From contig DAOTTL010000166.1 of the NCBI GenBank assembly GCA_034438135.1, positions 1 to 64,000 on the forward strand: a DNA stretch of 64,000 nt. Direction: 5' to 3'. Positions 46,801-56,000 of the stretch are shown in pieces. This DNA is from Paraktedonobacter sp034438135 (GTDB lineage: Bacteria; Chloroflexota; Ktedonobacteria; Ktedonobacterales; Ktedonobacteraceae). The position numbers were made by a program, and so were the translations under genes. The notes below the pieces were generated by a model. That model was given only the letters and a program-made list of their open reading frames with translations. It was not told the DNA's origin and made no database searches. Position 1 is the first letter of the stretch, and every line of letters starts with the position of its first letter.

Positions 46801-49800
46801 ACCCATGCATGCATCTCTTCGTTAGAAAGAGGCAGGCCTGTATAGCTGCTGTTCCAACCTGCGATATTGAAGGTTGCAGCGGATTGCGCTGCGGGATGCT
46901 CATACGCGTCATCGAAGACCTCACGCCAGCCGGAGATCTGTTCTGTGGAGAGACTGGCCTCTATTTCGTGTTCCGATGCATGCGAGCTGAGAGCATGAGG
47001 AACTACGTAAGCCACCAGTTGTTGATTGCCAGAGACATCTTCACGGATCGCAGCGACACACTCCCGCACTTCTGGCTGTCCCGCCAGCACTGATTCGATC
47101 TCTCCGAGTTCAATGCGCAATCCCCGCAGCTTGACCTGTTCATCCAGGCGGCCAAGAAATTCAATTCGTCCATCAGCGCGGTAACGTGCCAGGTCACCCG
47201 TCTTGTAGAGTCTCATGCCCTCGACATCACTGAATGGATCTGGCACAAAGCGCTCGGAGGTCAATTGTGGACGATTTAGATAGCCTCTGGCCAGGCCAGT
47301 TCCCCCAATATGTAGTTCTCCTGCTACCCCGACCGGCACAGGTTGACCATACTGGTCCAGCAGATAGATCTGGGTGTTGGCGATTGGACGCCCGATAGGT
47401 ACGGTGTGCGCTTGCCGTTCAGGAGTACAGGCCCAACTGGTCACATCGATAGCCGCCTCTGTGGGACCGTACAGGTTATGTAATTCGGCTGGCAGACGTG
47501 CGAAGAAGCGTGTTTGCAGGTCGGTAGTCAGTGCTTCTCCGCTACAGATGACGCGTTTAAGACTCTGACAGCGCTCCAGTCCTTGCTCTTCTAAAAACAC
47601 ATGGAGCATCGACGGTACAAAGTGGAGGGTTGTGATCTGCTGCTCGTGGATCAGTGTAATCAGGTAATTGCTGTCCCGGTGTCCCTCAGGACGAGCCAGG
47701 ATCAGGCTGGCACCGTTCAGCAGCGGCCAGAAGAACTCCCAGACCGAGACATCAAAGCTGATAGGTGTTTTTTGCAACACCCGGTCTGTGACGTTTAATT
47801 GATAGGTTTGCTGCATCCATTGCAAGCGATTGATGATGCCGCGATGGGTATTCAGGACGCCCTTGGGCTTGCCGGTGGAACCGGAGGTATAGATCACATA
47901 GGCCGCGTTTGCTCCATCCGTTTGCCCTTCTGGTTTATCGCCACTCTGCCGCGCAATCTCTTCCCAGCAGCTATCCAGGCAGATGCATGTCTCTGTGACG
48001 AGTAGATCGCGTAACTTTTCATGGGTCAAGAGTACAGATACCCCGGCATCGGCAAGCATGAACTCCAGGCGGTCCTTTGGGTATGTTGGATCTAAAGGCA
48101 GATAGGCTGCGCCAGCCTTGAGGATGCCTGACAGCACTACGACCAGCTCTGGCGACCTCTCCATACAGACGCCGACCAGCGTTTCCGTTCCTACGCCAAG
48201 CTCTCGCAGATAGTTCGCAAGCTGGTTTGCCCGTTGATGCAATTCTCGATAGGACAGATGCTCATCCTCAAAGACGAGTGCAATAGCGTCTGGTGTGCGT
48301 TCAGCCTGTTCTGCCAGCAGATGATGCAAGCCATGATACAGTGGATAGGCGGTCTGAGTCGCGTTCCACTCTGTCAGCAGTTGCAACCGCTCATCCTCCG
48401 TCATGAGTGGGAGATCTGAGATGCGCTGTGCGGGATCGGCCACGATACCTTCCAGCAGGGTACGAAAATGTACCAGCAGGCGTGTGATGGTGGCTTCGTC
48501 AAACAGGTCAGTGTTATATTCCAGAATACCGAACAGTCCCTCGGAACCCTCCATCATCGATAGCCAGAGATCGAATTTAGCTGTCGCACTCTCTACATTC
48601 AAGAGCTTTACGGTCAGACCTGGCAGTCCCTGCGTTTCCTGAGGGGCATTTTGTAGGACAAGCATGGCCTGAAAGAGTGGGTTGTGACTTAAGGCTCTTT
48701 CAGCGTCCAGAATGACTACAAGCTGCTCAAAGGGCATGTCCTGATATGCGTACGCTTCCAGGGCTTTTTCGCGTGTTCTCCGTAAGAGTTCTCGCAAAGA
48801 GGGGTTATTGGCGAGTGTACTGCGCAAGACAAGCGTATTGGCGAAAAATCCAATCAGCCCTTCGGTTTGCGAAAGGGTTCGATTGGCAATGGGTGTGCCC
48901 ACCGCGAAATCATCCTGGCCAGTGTAGCGCGAGAGCAAGGTCTGGAAGGCTGCCAGCAGGGTCATAAAGAGCGTCGCGCCTTCCTGCCGACTCAAGGCAT
49001 TGAGTCCCTCAGAAAGAGTTTTGGACAACCTGAAGGTCTGTCGCGCTCCTTGAAAGGTCTGGATGGCTGGTCGTGGCCGATCGGTAGGGAGTTCAAGCAT
49101 GCTTGGCATCGCGCTAAGACGCTGTTTCCAGTACGTCGCTAAGCGTTCCAGGACCTCGTTTTGGAGCCATTCGCGTTGCCAGTGAGCATAGTCGGCATAT
49201 TGAATGGGTAGCTCTGGCAACGGAGAAGGTTGTCCAGCGGCATAGGCCGTGTATAACGCAATCAATTCGCGGATAAATATGCCTAGAGACCAGCTATCAG
49301 AGACAATATGATGCATACTCAGCAGCAGCACATGCTCTTCCTCACGTAACCGCAGCAATGTAGTACGCAGCAATGGACCATGCGCCAGATCGAACGTGCG
49401 CTGCGCCTCCTCCGCGAGCAGGTCCCGAACAAGTGCGCTGCGCTGATCCTCACGCACCGTTCTCAGGTCAAGCACTGGCAGCGAGAGATGTAACGCCGGT
49501 ATCACGCTTTGCAATGGCAGCTCATCCGAGCCTTCAGGGGCGATAAAAAGAGTGCGTAGCGCTTCATGCCGCCGCACGATCTCATTGAGACTCCGCTCCA
49601 GGGTCGTAATCTGAAGCTGTCCCTGTAAGAGCAAGCCCTCGGTAATGTTATAAGCAGCGCTACCAGGGACCAACTGATCGAGAAACCAGAGCCGCTGCTG
49701 ACCAAAGGACAGGCTACCAGGTCCAGGCGTCGGACGTACAGGAATACGTGGCGCTCCTGTCTTTCCTGTCGCCTTGCCTTGCGTCAATTTCTCAAGAATT

Positions 49801-49859
49801 GCGCGTCTCTCTGGTGAGAGACGGGATCGACGTTCTGAAAGGCTCTCTGATTCAGACAT
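43848..49859 (-). CDS. NRPS C-A(Ser)-nMT-T plus terminal degenerate C domain, P3
   Basis: I place the start at the ATG at 49859 (2003 aa) because GGAGG (49865-49869) lies 5 bases upstream. The docking-type head is SRLSPERRAILEKLTQ. The first C domain has HHIVSDS, with Ser in place of the usual Gly. The A pocket reads D-V-W-H-I-S-L-I-D-K, close to the serine code. A methyltransferase is inserted between the late A motifs (VLEIGCGTG), so N-methyl-serine is predicted. The carrier has GGDSI. It is followed by a condensation-like domain (residues about 1545-1990) opening with DIYPLSPLQ, but with RYINTDG where HHxxxDG is expected. There is no thioesterase. The terminal domain may donate to P4, which lacks its own C domain, or may be non-catalytic. 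Confidence 0.94.
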   Translation of the reverse strand: MSESESLSERRSRLSPERRAILEKLTQGKATGKTGAPRIPVRPTPGPGSLSFGQQRLWFLDQLVPGSAAYNITEGLLLQGQLQITTLERSLNEIVRRHEALRTLFIAPEGSDELPLQSVIPALHLSLPVLDLRTVREDQRSALVRDLLAEEAQRTFDLAHGPLLRTTLLRLREEEHVLLLSMHHIVSDSWSLGIFIRELIALYTAYAAGQPSPLPELPIQYADYAHWQREWLQNEVLERLATYWKQRLSAMPSMLELPTDRPRPAIQTFQGARQTFRLSKTLSEGLNALSRQEGATLFMTLLAAFQTLLSRYTGQDDFAVGTPIANRTLSQTEGLIGFFANTLVLRSTLANNPSLRELLRRTREKALEAYAYQDMPFEQLVVILDAERALSHNPLFQAMLVLQNAPQETQGLPGLTVKLLNVESATAKFDLWLSMMEGSEGLFGILEYNTDLFDEATITRLLVHFRTLLEGIVADPAQRISDLPLMTEDERLQLLTEWNATQTAYPLYHGLHHLLAEQAERTPDAIALVFEDEHLSYRELHQRANQLANYLRELGVGTETLVGVCMERSPELVVVLSGILKAGAAYLPLDPTYPKDRLEFMLADAGVSVLLTHEKLRDLLVTETCICLDSCWEEIARQSGDKPEGQTDGANAAYVIYTSGSTGKPKGVLNTHRGIINRLQWMQQTYQLNVTDRVLQKTPISFDVSVWEFFWPLLNGASLILARPEGHRDSNYLITLIHEQQITTLHFVPSMLHVFLEEQGLERCQSLKRVICSGEALTTDLQTRFFARLPAELHNLYGPTEAAIDVTSWACTPERQAHTVPIGRPIANTQIYLLDQYGQPVPVGVAGELHIGGTGLARGYLNRPQLTSERFVPDPFSDVEGMRLYKTGDLARYRADGRIEFLGRLDEQVKLRGLRIELGEIESVLAGQPEVRECVAAIREDVSGNQQLVAYVVPHALSSHASEHEIEASLSTEQISGWREVFDDAYEHPAAQSAATFNIAGWNSSYTGLPLSNEEMHAWVNQTVERILLLQPHRVLEIGCGTGLLLFPLAPHCDHYRGTDFSPYVLELLQQQLEKSSAHVQLELRTADDFTGIETASFDTVILNSVVQYFPGIDYLLQVLEQAVQLLTPDGSLFIGDIRSLPLLETFYNSIELLQASETLSIEQLQQRVRKRIEQENELVIDPAFFIALQHHLPQISRVEIQLKRGHHTNELTLFRYDVVLHLGAARSSVAGIEKLDWQEHMLTVSAVRQLLIETRPERLCLTGIPNARLAREVHALTLLKSFPHSATVGELRQTLHDHPLHDDDAGVDPEDLWTICDELPYTLELRWSEGRRDGSYTAILQQRNAGQSQTQTIEQSTIDQKHTGPHSWHSYVNNPLQARMTYELIARLRSSLKRWLPDYMIPGNFVMLEALPLTPNGKLDRQGLPAPIIIPELEENFVAPRTKIEERLAEIWAGVLGLDRIGVSNNFFEAGGDSIRSILIIAKARQAGLQLTPQQMFQYQTIAELAGVVQLSSTLPEGSETATPTTPQPFSLANLAPQELEHLIGSKQQIEDIYPLSPLQEHMLARYLAEPEIGLYSMQRVMLIEGKFHAPAFERAWQQVVAQHPLMRTSFVWEGLHEPLQLVHKESTVSLEQRDWRHLSPTEQTTRLERYLQSVRARGLELTKPTALYLLVAQVTENRYQFVLSNRYINTDGWSFMLLINEAFTFYNAFSQGKELQRERSRPYQDYIAWLRRQDMVSAEAFWRRELQDFKVTPLIDRASASSQETEKDSRFASQAFSLDSAQTRALQALSRQHHLTPNTILQGVWALLLSHYSGEEEITFGVSVSGRPAELPGVESIVGVLMNTLPARIRVSPDDFLLPWLTKLQERQVELRQYEYTPLRKIYEWSGINRQQPLFESYLVFQNFEGLASTLEKPFSRANEHVLFFPKMPTFFFARQEYPLRIDVFPGQELELVISYYQRYFDQFAIARILSHLRKLLMQIVTNPEQHMRDLMIWIEKESFV
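43890..45215 (-). other. Terminal condensation-like domain of P3 with altered active site
   Basis: The fold markers are present: DIYPLSPLQEHM, SGRPAELPGVESIVGVLMNT and RQYEYTPLRKIYEWS. The catalytic motif at 44772-44798 reads RYINTDGWS, so both His residues are replaced. The overall type resembles DCL domains, yet no epimerase precedes it. Confidence 0.85.
46190..46945 (-). other. N-methyltransferase domain embedded in the P3 A domain
   Basis: The insertion runs from about WREVFDDAYEH to RYDVVLHLG. Its SAM-binding motif VLEIGCGTG is encoded at 46731-46757, followed by GTDFSPYVLE and a LLTPDGSLFIGDI strand. Location between A8 and A10 is standard for N-methylating NRPS modules. Confidence 0.92.
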
Positions 49860-49975
49860 ATGTGCCTCCAAAAAGAAGTAGCAGGGCTATATTCAGATTC
49901 CATGTGCGAATTGCTGGATAGAGAACGACGCGTATTATCCTGCTGAAAGTCAAAGACAAAGATACCGCAGGTATT

Positions 49976-52900
49976 TTAGAAGAATCTCTGGATTTCGTCT
50001 TCAGATAGGGCCTCAACTTTCTCAATCAGCAATTCTTCAATAGTGCCCGCCAGCTCTGCAATTGTCGCTGCCTCAAAGAAGCTGGTCAGAGACAACTCTA
50101 CCTGGAAGGTGTCGCGCAAACGTGCAATAATCTGCGTTGCGAGCAGGGAGTGACCTCCCAGTTCCAAATAATCGTCGTGCGTTCCAATCGGCTCCACTCC
50201 GAGAAGTTCCTGCCAGATGCCCACGATGCTCTCCTCAATCTCATTTTCGGGTGCCACATATGCAGTAAGTAGTGGCGGACGTGTATGCAGGGTGAGAGTA
50301 GAGCCTTTCTCCTGGTGCGTCCCTGCCTCAACCGCTTTTTCGGGTACCTCTGACGGGTAACTTCTGCTCTGAAGCACAGGTGTTTGTGGCTCAACCCAGT
50401 AGCGTTGCCTCTCAAATGGATAGGTTGGCAGAGGCACTCGATGTAACTGTTCCTGGGAGTGTAAGCCCCGCCAATCTACCTGAACCCCGGCGAGCCAGAG
50501 TCTGCCAAGCGTCGTTTGCAGGGAAAACTGCTCGGAACCTCCATCCTTTGGACGTGGCAGCGAAGGGAGCGCCAGAACTTCTGCCGTTTGTTCGCTTCTA
50601 ACCAGCGTACTCAGAACCTGTCCGGGTCCGACTTCAAGCAGAATCCGGGCTGACTCTGCCCTTAACTCATGTACTCCGTCCGCGAAACGCACAGGCTGAC
50701 GTAACTGGCTGACCCAATAGTGTGGGTCCGTGGCTTCGCTATTGGTAATCCATGTGCCGGTGAGATTGGAGAGAAACGGGAGTGTGGGCGGCTTCAGTTC
50801 AATCTTGCTGACCGCGCTGAGAAACGCTTCCAGCATGGGGTCAAGCATGGCAGAATGAAAGGCATGGGAGGTTTGTAACCTGTGACTGGAGATACCCTGT
50901 CCGGTAAGCTGGTTCTGCAAGTTCATGATAGCTGCCAGGGGGCCAGAAACAACGCAGAGTGCCTGACTGTTGATTGCCGCCAGAGAAAGTTCAGAACTCA
51001 ACAGAGATGTCACTGTCTGCGAGGGGGCGGCGATACTGAGCATGGCTCCTGCGGGCAGAGCTTGCATGAGCTTTCCCCGGGTCGCCACCAGTGCCAGACC
51101 TTCTTCCAGGGAGAAGACATTGGCCAGGCAGGCCGCCACATATTCGCCCAGGCTGTGACCAAGCATCGCCTGCGGTTGAATGCCCCATTCTTGCCAGAGT
51201 TGTGCCAGTGCGTATTCAACCACAAAGAGGGCGGGTTGAGCCAGTTCTGTCTGTTGCAATAGCTGCTCTGCCTCATCCACCCGCTCGGCAGATGGGTAGA
51301 GCACCTCGCGTAGATCGCGTTTGAGATAGGGCCTGAGCAGGTCCGCGCAGCGGTCAACCTGTTGCTGAAACGTTGGCTCGTTCTGATAAAGATCGGCCAT
51401 CATATGAACATATTGGGTTCCCTGGCCAGGAAAGAGAAAGACCACCGTTCGCTCTCCATGCTCCCTTACATGCGTGAAGACCCTTTGGGGATCATGCGTT
51501 TCCAGCAGATAGACGGCTTCTTCGTGGTCCCGGCAAAGCAGCATCCTGCGGTAGTCGAAGGCTTTTCTGCCAACCTGTAAAGTATAAGCGATATCAGCCA
51601 GAGGTAGTTCAGGATGTTGCTGGACATATGTTTCCAGATGCATGCTCGCGGTCTCAAGGGCCGTCATGGTTCTGGCGGAAAGCAGGAGCAGATGCCAGGG
51701 TCTGCTTGACTGCGAGGCTTCTATAAGAGGAGCTTCTTCGAGTATGATGTGTGCGTTTGTACCCCCAAAGCCAAAGGAACTCACACCGGCTCGCAGAGGT
51801 CCCTCGTTCCGTTTCCACTCTGAAAGGGTCGTCTGAACATAGAAGGGACTGTTGGCAAAATCGATCTCAGGGTTGGGTGCTGTGAAGTGCAAACTGGGAG
51901 GGAGCATCCTGTGCTTGAGTGCCAGGACCGTCTTGATGAGTCCCGCTACACCTGCTACCGTATCCAGGTGTCCGATATTTGTTTTCACTGACCCGAGTGC
52001 GCAGAAACCCTTTGCTCCGGTCGTGGTTTCAAAGGCCTGAGTGAGTGCGGCAATCTCGATGGGATCGCCCATCACAGTGCCGGTGCCATGCGTTTCAACA
52101 TAGGTAATACTTTCAGGTTCAACCTCTGCCGTCATCAGGGCGGCCCTGATAACCTGTGTCTGACCTTTGATCCCTGGCGCGGTGTAGCCAATCTTTGCGG
52201 CCCCGTCATTATTCATTGCCGATCCCTTGATGACGGCATGAATGCAATCGCCAGCGGCCAGGGCATCCTCCAGTCGTTTTAAGACGACGATACCTGCGCC
52301 GCTACCGGAAACGGTTCCCTGTGCTTGCGCGTCAAAGGCCCGACAGTGGCCATCGGGCGAGAAGATGCTCCCCTCGCGATAGAGATAGCCAGCCTTTTGC
52401 GGTACGCCGATAGATACGCCCCCGGCCAGAACCATATCGGATTCGCCAAGGAGGAGACTCTGGCAGGCCAGGTGAATGGCAACCAATGAGGTGGAACAGG
52501 CGGTCTGGACTGTGACGCCCGGTCCTCGTAAATCCAGCTTGTAAGAGACACGTGTGGTCAGATAATCTTTCTCATTGCCGAGCATTGCTTGAATGCCACC
52601 TACCGCCGCGAGAAAATCCCGGTTTGAGCAGAGGTTGTTGAGGAGATAGGTGTTCATGCCTGCGCCAGCGTAGACACCGATTGAACCCTGATAGGTTGTG
52701 CTGTCATAACCGGCATTCTCAAGAGCCTCCCAGGCACATTCCAGGAAGAGGCGTTGCTGAGGGTCCATGATTTCAGCCTCTCTGGCATTGAAGCCGAAGA
52801 AGGCGGCGTCAAATAACTCTATATCCTCTACGATGCCGCTGGCTTTGACATAACGAGGGTCATTGATCAACCTGGGATCTAGCCCGCTGGCCAGTAGCTC

Positions 52901-53053
52901 TTCGTCCGTGAATGAGGCAATGGATTCCACTCCCGCACAGAGATTGTGCCAGAATTGCTCAACGCTGCTGGCTCCTGGTAAACGAAAAGCCATGCCCGTA
53001 ATGGCTATTTCCAGGCCAGTAGTAGTATGCTCAGGCTGGATTGTATCGTTCAT
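49976..53053 (-). CDS. Type I PKS module KS-AT-ACP, P2
   Basis: This 1025-aa protein is the paralogue of P6. The KS (residues about 13-430) has Cys186 in TACSTSLVA, ETHGTGTVMGDP and KTNIGHLD. The AT has GHSLGEY and HAFH, pointing to malonyl-CoA. The ACP is PCP-like (LGGHSLLATQ). No ketoreductase, dehydratase or methyltransferase is present, so the extension should leave a beta-ketone unless reduced in trans. The start overlaps the stop of P1 as ATGA. The C-terminal VEALSEDEIQRFF fits a docking tail for the helix LSPERRAILEKL at the start of P3. Confidence 0.95.
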   Translation of the reverse strand: MNDTIQPEHTTTGLEIAITGMAFRLPGASSVEQFWHNLCAGVESIASFTDEELLASGLDPRLINDPRYVKASGIVEDIELFDAAFFGFNAREAEIMDPQQRLFLECAWEALENAGYDSTTYQGSIGVYAGAGMNTYLLNNLCSNRDFLAAVGGIQAMLGNEKDYLTTRVSYKLDLRGPGVTVQTACSTSLVAIHLACQSLLLGESDMVLAGGVSIGVPQKAGYLYREGSIFSPDGHCRAFDAQAQGTVSGSGAGIVVLKRLEDALAAGDCIHAVIKGSAMNNDGAAKIGYTAPGIKGQTQVIRAALMTAEVEPESITYVETHGTGTVMGDPIEIAALTQAFETTTGAKGFCALGSVKTNIGHLDTVAGVAGLIKTVLALKHRMLPPSLHFTAPNPEIDFANSPFYVQTTLSEWKRNEGPLRAGVSSFGFGGTNAHIILEEAPLIEASQSSRPWHLLLLSARTMTALETASMHLETYVQQHPELPLADIAYTLQVGRKAFDYRRMLLCRDHEEAVYLLETHDPQRVFTHVREHGERTVVFLFPGQGTQYVHMMADLYQNEPTFQQQVDRCADLLRPYLKRDLREVLYPSAERVDEAEQLLQQTELAQPALFVVEYALAQLWQEWGIQPQAMLGHSLGEYVAACLANVFSLEEGLALVATRGKLMQALPAGAMLSIAAPSQTVTSLLSSELSLAAINSQALCVVSGPLAAIMNLQNQLTGQGISSHRLQTSHAFHSAMLDPMLEAFLSAVSKIELKPPTLPFLSNLTGTWITNSEATDPHYWVSQLRQPVRFADGVHELRAESARILLEVGPGQVLSTLVRSEQTAEVLALPSLPRPKDGGSEQFSLQTTLGRLWLAGVQVDWRGLHSQEQLHRVPLPTYPFERQRYWVEPQTPVLQSRSYPSEVPEKAVEAGTHQEKGSTLTLHTRPPLLTAYVAPENEIEESIVGIWQELLGVEPIGTHDDYLELGGHSLLATQIIARLRDTFQVELSLTSFFEAATIAELAGTIEELLIEKVEALSEDEIQRFF

Positions 53054-56000
53054 ACCTGCCTGCTCCTTTGTTCTCTGCTTGCCTGTTGTCTTTGATTGAA
53101 CCGTTGTTTAACGCGACTTTTTCCTGCCTGTAACTTCTCTCCCAGGCTGTCGTTTTGTCTGCCTGTGGCGCTGGTATCTTCTCCCTGGCTGATATAGGTT
53201 GTCAGCGCATCGATGCTTGGGTATTTAAACAGATCGAGCAAGGCGATAGTGGTGCCGAAGGCCTCTTTGAGCTTCTGATGAATGGGGACCATGAGTAACG
53301 AGTGGCCACCCAGGTCAAAGAAGTTATCGTGTGTCCCTACTTTCTCCAGTTGCAGTACCTCTTGCCAGATGTGCGCAATTGTTCGTTCCGTTTTCGTGCG
53401 AGGTGCGATATATTTCGCGATCTCTTCGGGTCGTATGCGCTCTGGGGCGGGCAAGGCCTGGCGGTCGAGCTTGCCATTGGCATTGAGTGGCAGTTTCGGC
53501 AGGGTGAGGAAAAGCTCAGGTAGCATGGACTCAGGCAGGCGCTCTTGCAGGAAGAGACGGATCTCTGAGAGCGAAGCTGTGGCGGGCTGTTGACGCCAGA
53601 CCAGGTAGGCCAGTAGCCGGGGAGCAGCGTCAGGGGGTTCCCACAGGCGTGCTGCGGCATTCAGAATGGCGGGATGCTGACGCAGGAGTGACTCGATTTC
53701 CCCCAGTTCGAGCCGCACTCCACGCACTTTGACCTGCTGATCCACTCGTCCCAGGTACTCTAACTGACCATCGGGACGCCAGCGAGCGAGGTCACCGGTG
53801 CGATAGAGACGAGTCCCAGGCAGAGAGCTGAAGGGATCGGGCAGGAAGACCTCGGCGGTCTGTGCCGGATCAGCGAGATAGCCACGACTGAGGCCCAGAC
53901 CAGCGATGTGCAGGGAGCCAGGAACGCCAGGAGGTGCAAGCTGACCGAAGCGATCCAGGATGAGTAGCCGTATGTTAGCTATGGGCCGACCAATGGGTGT
54001 GGAGCGTCCTGTGGCCTCGTCGGAGGCTGAGAGCAGGGCGTGAGCGACATCATCGGAGGCCTCGGTGGGTCCATAGGCATTGAGCAGATGCAGTGAGGGG
54101 GCGCGTTGACGCAGCCGTTGGACGAGTTCGGGAGGCAGAGCCTCACCGGTCAGGATCAGCCAGCGCAGGTCAGGCAGAGGAAGACCCTGGTGCATGGTCG
54201 GCAGATCGAGCAGGACGCGCAGGAGCGAGGGCACGAGTTCGAGGACAGAGACGCGAGCGAGTGCGAGTGAGGCGAGCAGCAGCGAGGGGTCCTGAACCGT
54301 TGGCGTGGGCAGGATGAGCAAACGAGCGCCTGAGAGCAGAGGAGCCAGAAATTGCCAGAGCGAGATGACAAAGCTTTGAGAGGCCGTCTGAGCGAGCGTG
54401 TCGGCGGGAGAAAGATGGAGGGCCTCGATTTTGGCGGAGAGATGGTTGAGGACGCCAGCGTGAGAGAGCATGACGCCTTTGGGCTGACCGGTCGAGCCAG
54501 AGGTGAAGAGGACGCAGAAGAGATTCTGAGGGAGGAGTTGAGGCAGTAGCGCGGGAGCAGGAAGAGGCTGTTGAAGCAGCGCAGGTAGCCAGAGCAGCGA
54601 GAGATCAGGCAGAGCAGCCGAGAGCGAGGCGCACAGGGGCGCGAGCGTCGGGGTGGAGAGCAGAAAGTGCGTGTCGCTCTGTTGCAGGATTTGCTGGAGA
54701 CGAGCGGGAGGAGCTGAGGGATCAAGAGGCACAAACGCGCCGCCAGCTTTGAGGATGGCGAGCAGTCCAATAAGCAGGAGAGGCGAACGCTCAAGGCAGA
54801 GGCCGACGAGTACCTCGGGGCCGACGCCCTGGGTTCGCAAGAGATACGCAAGATGGGTAGACCTCTGGTCTAGTTCGTGATAGGTGAGCTGTTCGTCCTC
54901 GCAGACAACTGCAATGGCATCGGGACGACTATGGGTCATCTCTTCAATGCGTTCCGAGATGGAGCGCATGTCGGCAGGCTTAGCAGGAGTGGGAGTGATC
55001 GCCAGTTGCAGAAGGTGCAGGCGTTCCTGTGAGGAGAGCATGGGAAGCTCGGAAATGGGCAGGTGAGGAGTGCTGACCATAGCTGTGAGCAGGGTTTGCA
55101 ATTGAGAGGCCATGGCTGCGATAGTGGACGGGTCGAAGAGGTCACGGTTATATTCCAGCACACCTAGCAGGCCGTTTGGCGAGGGTTGCATGCTCAGACT
55201 GATCTCGAAACTGGCCGTAGTGCGGGCGATAGGCAGCGGTGTCAGATGCAGATCAGGCAGGGTCAGAGCCTCGACGGGAGCATTTTGCAGGATGAAGAAG
55301 GCCTGGAAGAGTGGTGAATGGCTCAGATCGCGCCGAGGATGCAGGGCCTCGACCAGTCGTTCAAAGGGAAAATCCTGATGGGCATAGGCATCCAGACAGC
55401 GCTGACGGATGCGAGCGAGTAGTTCCTGTAGCTGCGGGTTGCCAGTCAGGTCGGCTCGCAGGACGAGCGTATTGACGAAGCAGCCAATAAGAGCTTCAAG
55501 GTCCGCATGCGTGCGATTGGCGATAGGAGTGCCGATGAGCAAATCATCCTGACCGCTATAGCGGGAGAGCAGCAGAGACCAGGCGGTGAGCAGGGTCATG
55601 AAAAGGGTCACGCCCTGTTGCTGACTGAAGGTGGTCAGATGTTGAGAGAGGGAGGCAGGCAGGGTAAAGCGCAGGCGGCCACCCTGAGAGGTGAGCACAG
55701 GAGTACGAGGGAAGTCGGTGGGCAATGAGAGCACCAGGGGAGCGCCCTGCAACTGCTCCAACCAGAAGGACCGTTGGAGATCAAGGGCAGAACCATGCAG
55801 CCACTGGCGCTGCCAGAGGGCATAGTCGGGATACTGAATGGGCAACGGAGAGAGGGGAGATGTCCCGTGAGAGCAGCAAGAGGGATAGAGGAGTGTGAGT
55901 TCACGTTGGAAGACGCCCAGTGACCAGCCATCAGAGACGATGTGATGCATACTCAGGAGCAGCACATGCTCCTGAGCGTTCAGGCGCAATAGGGTCGCCC

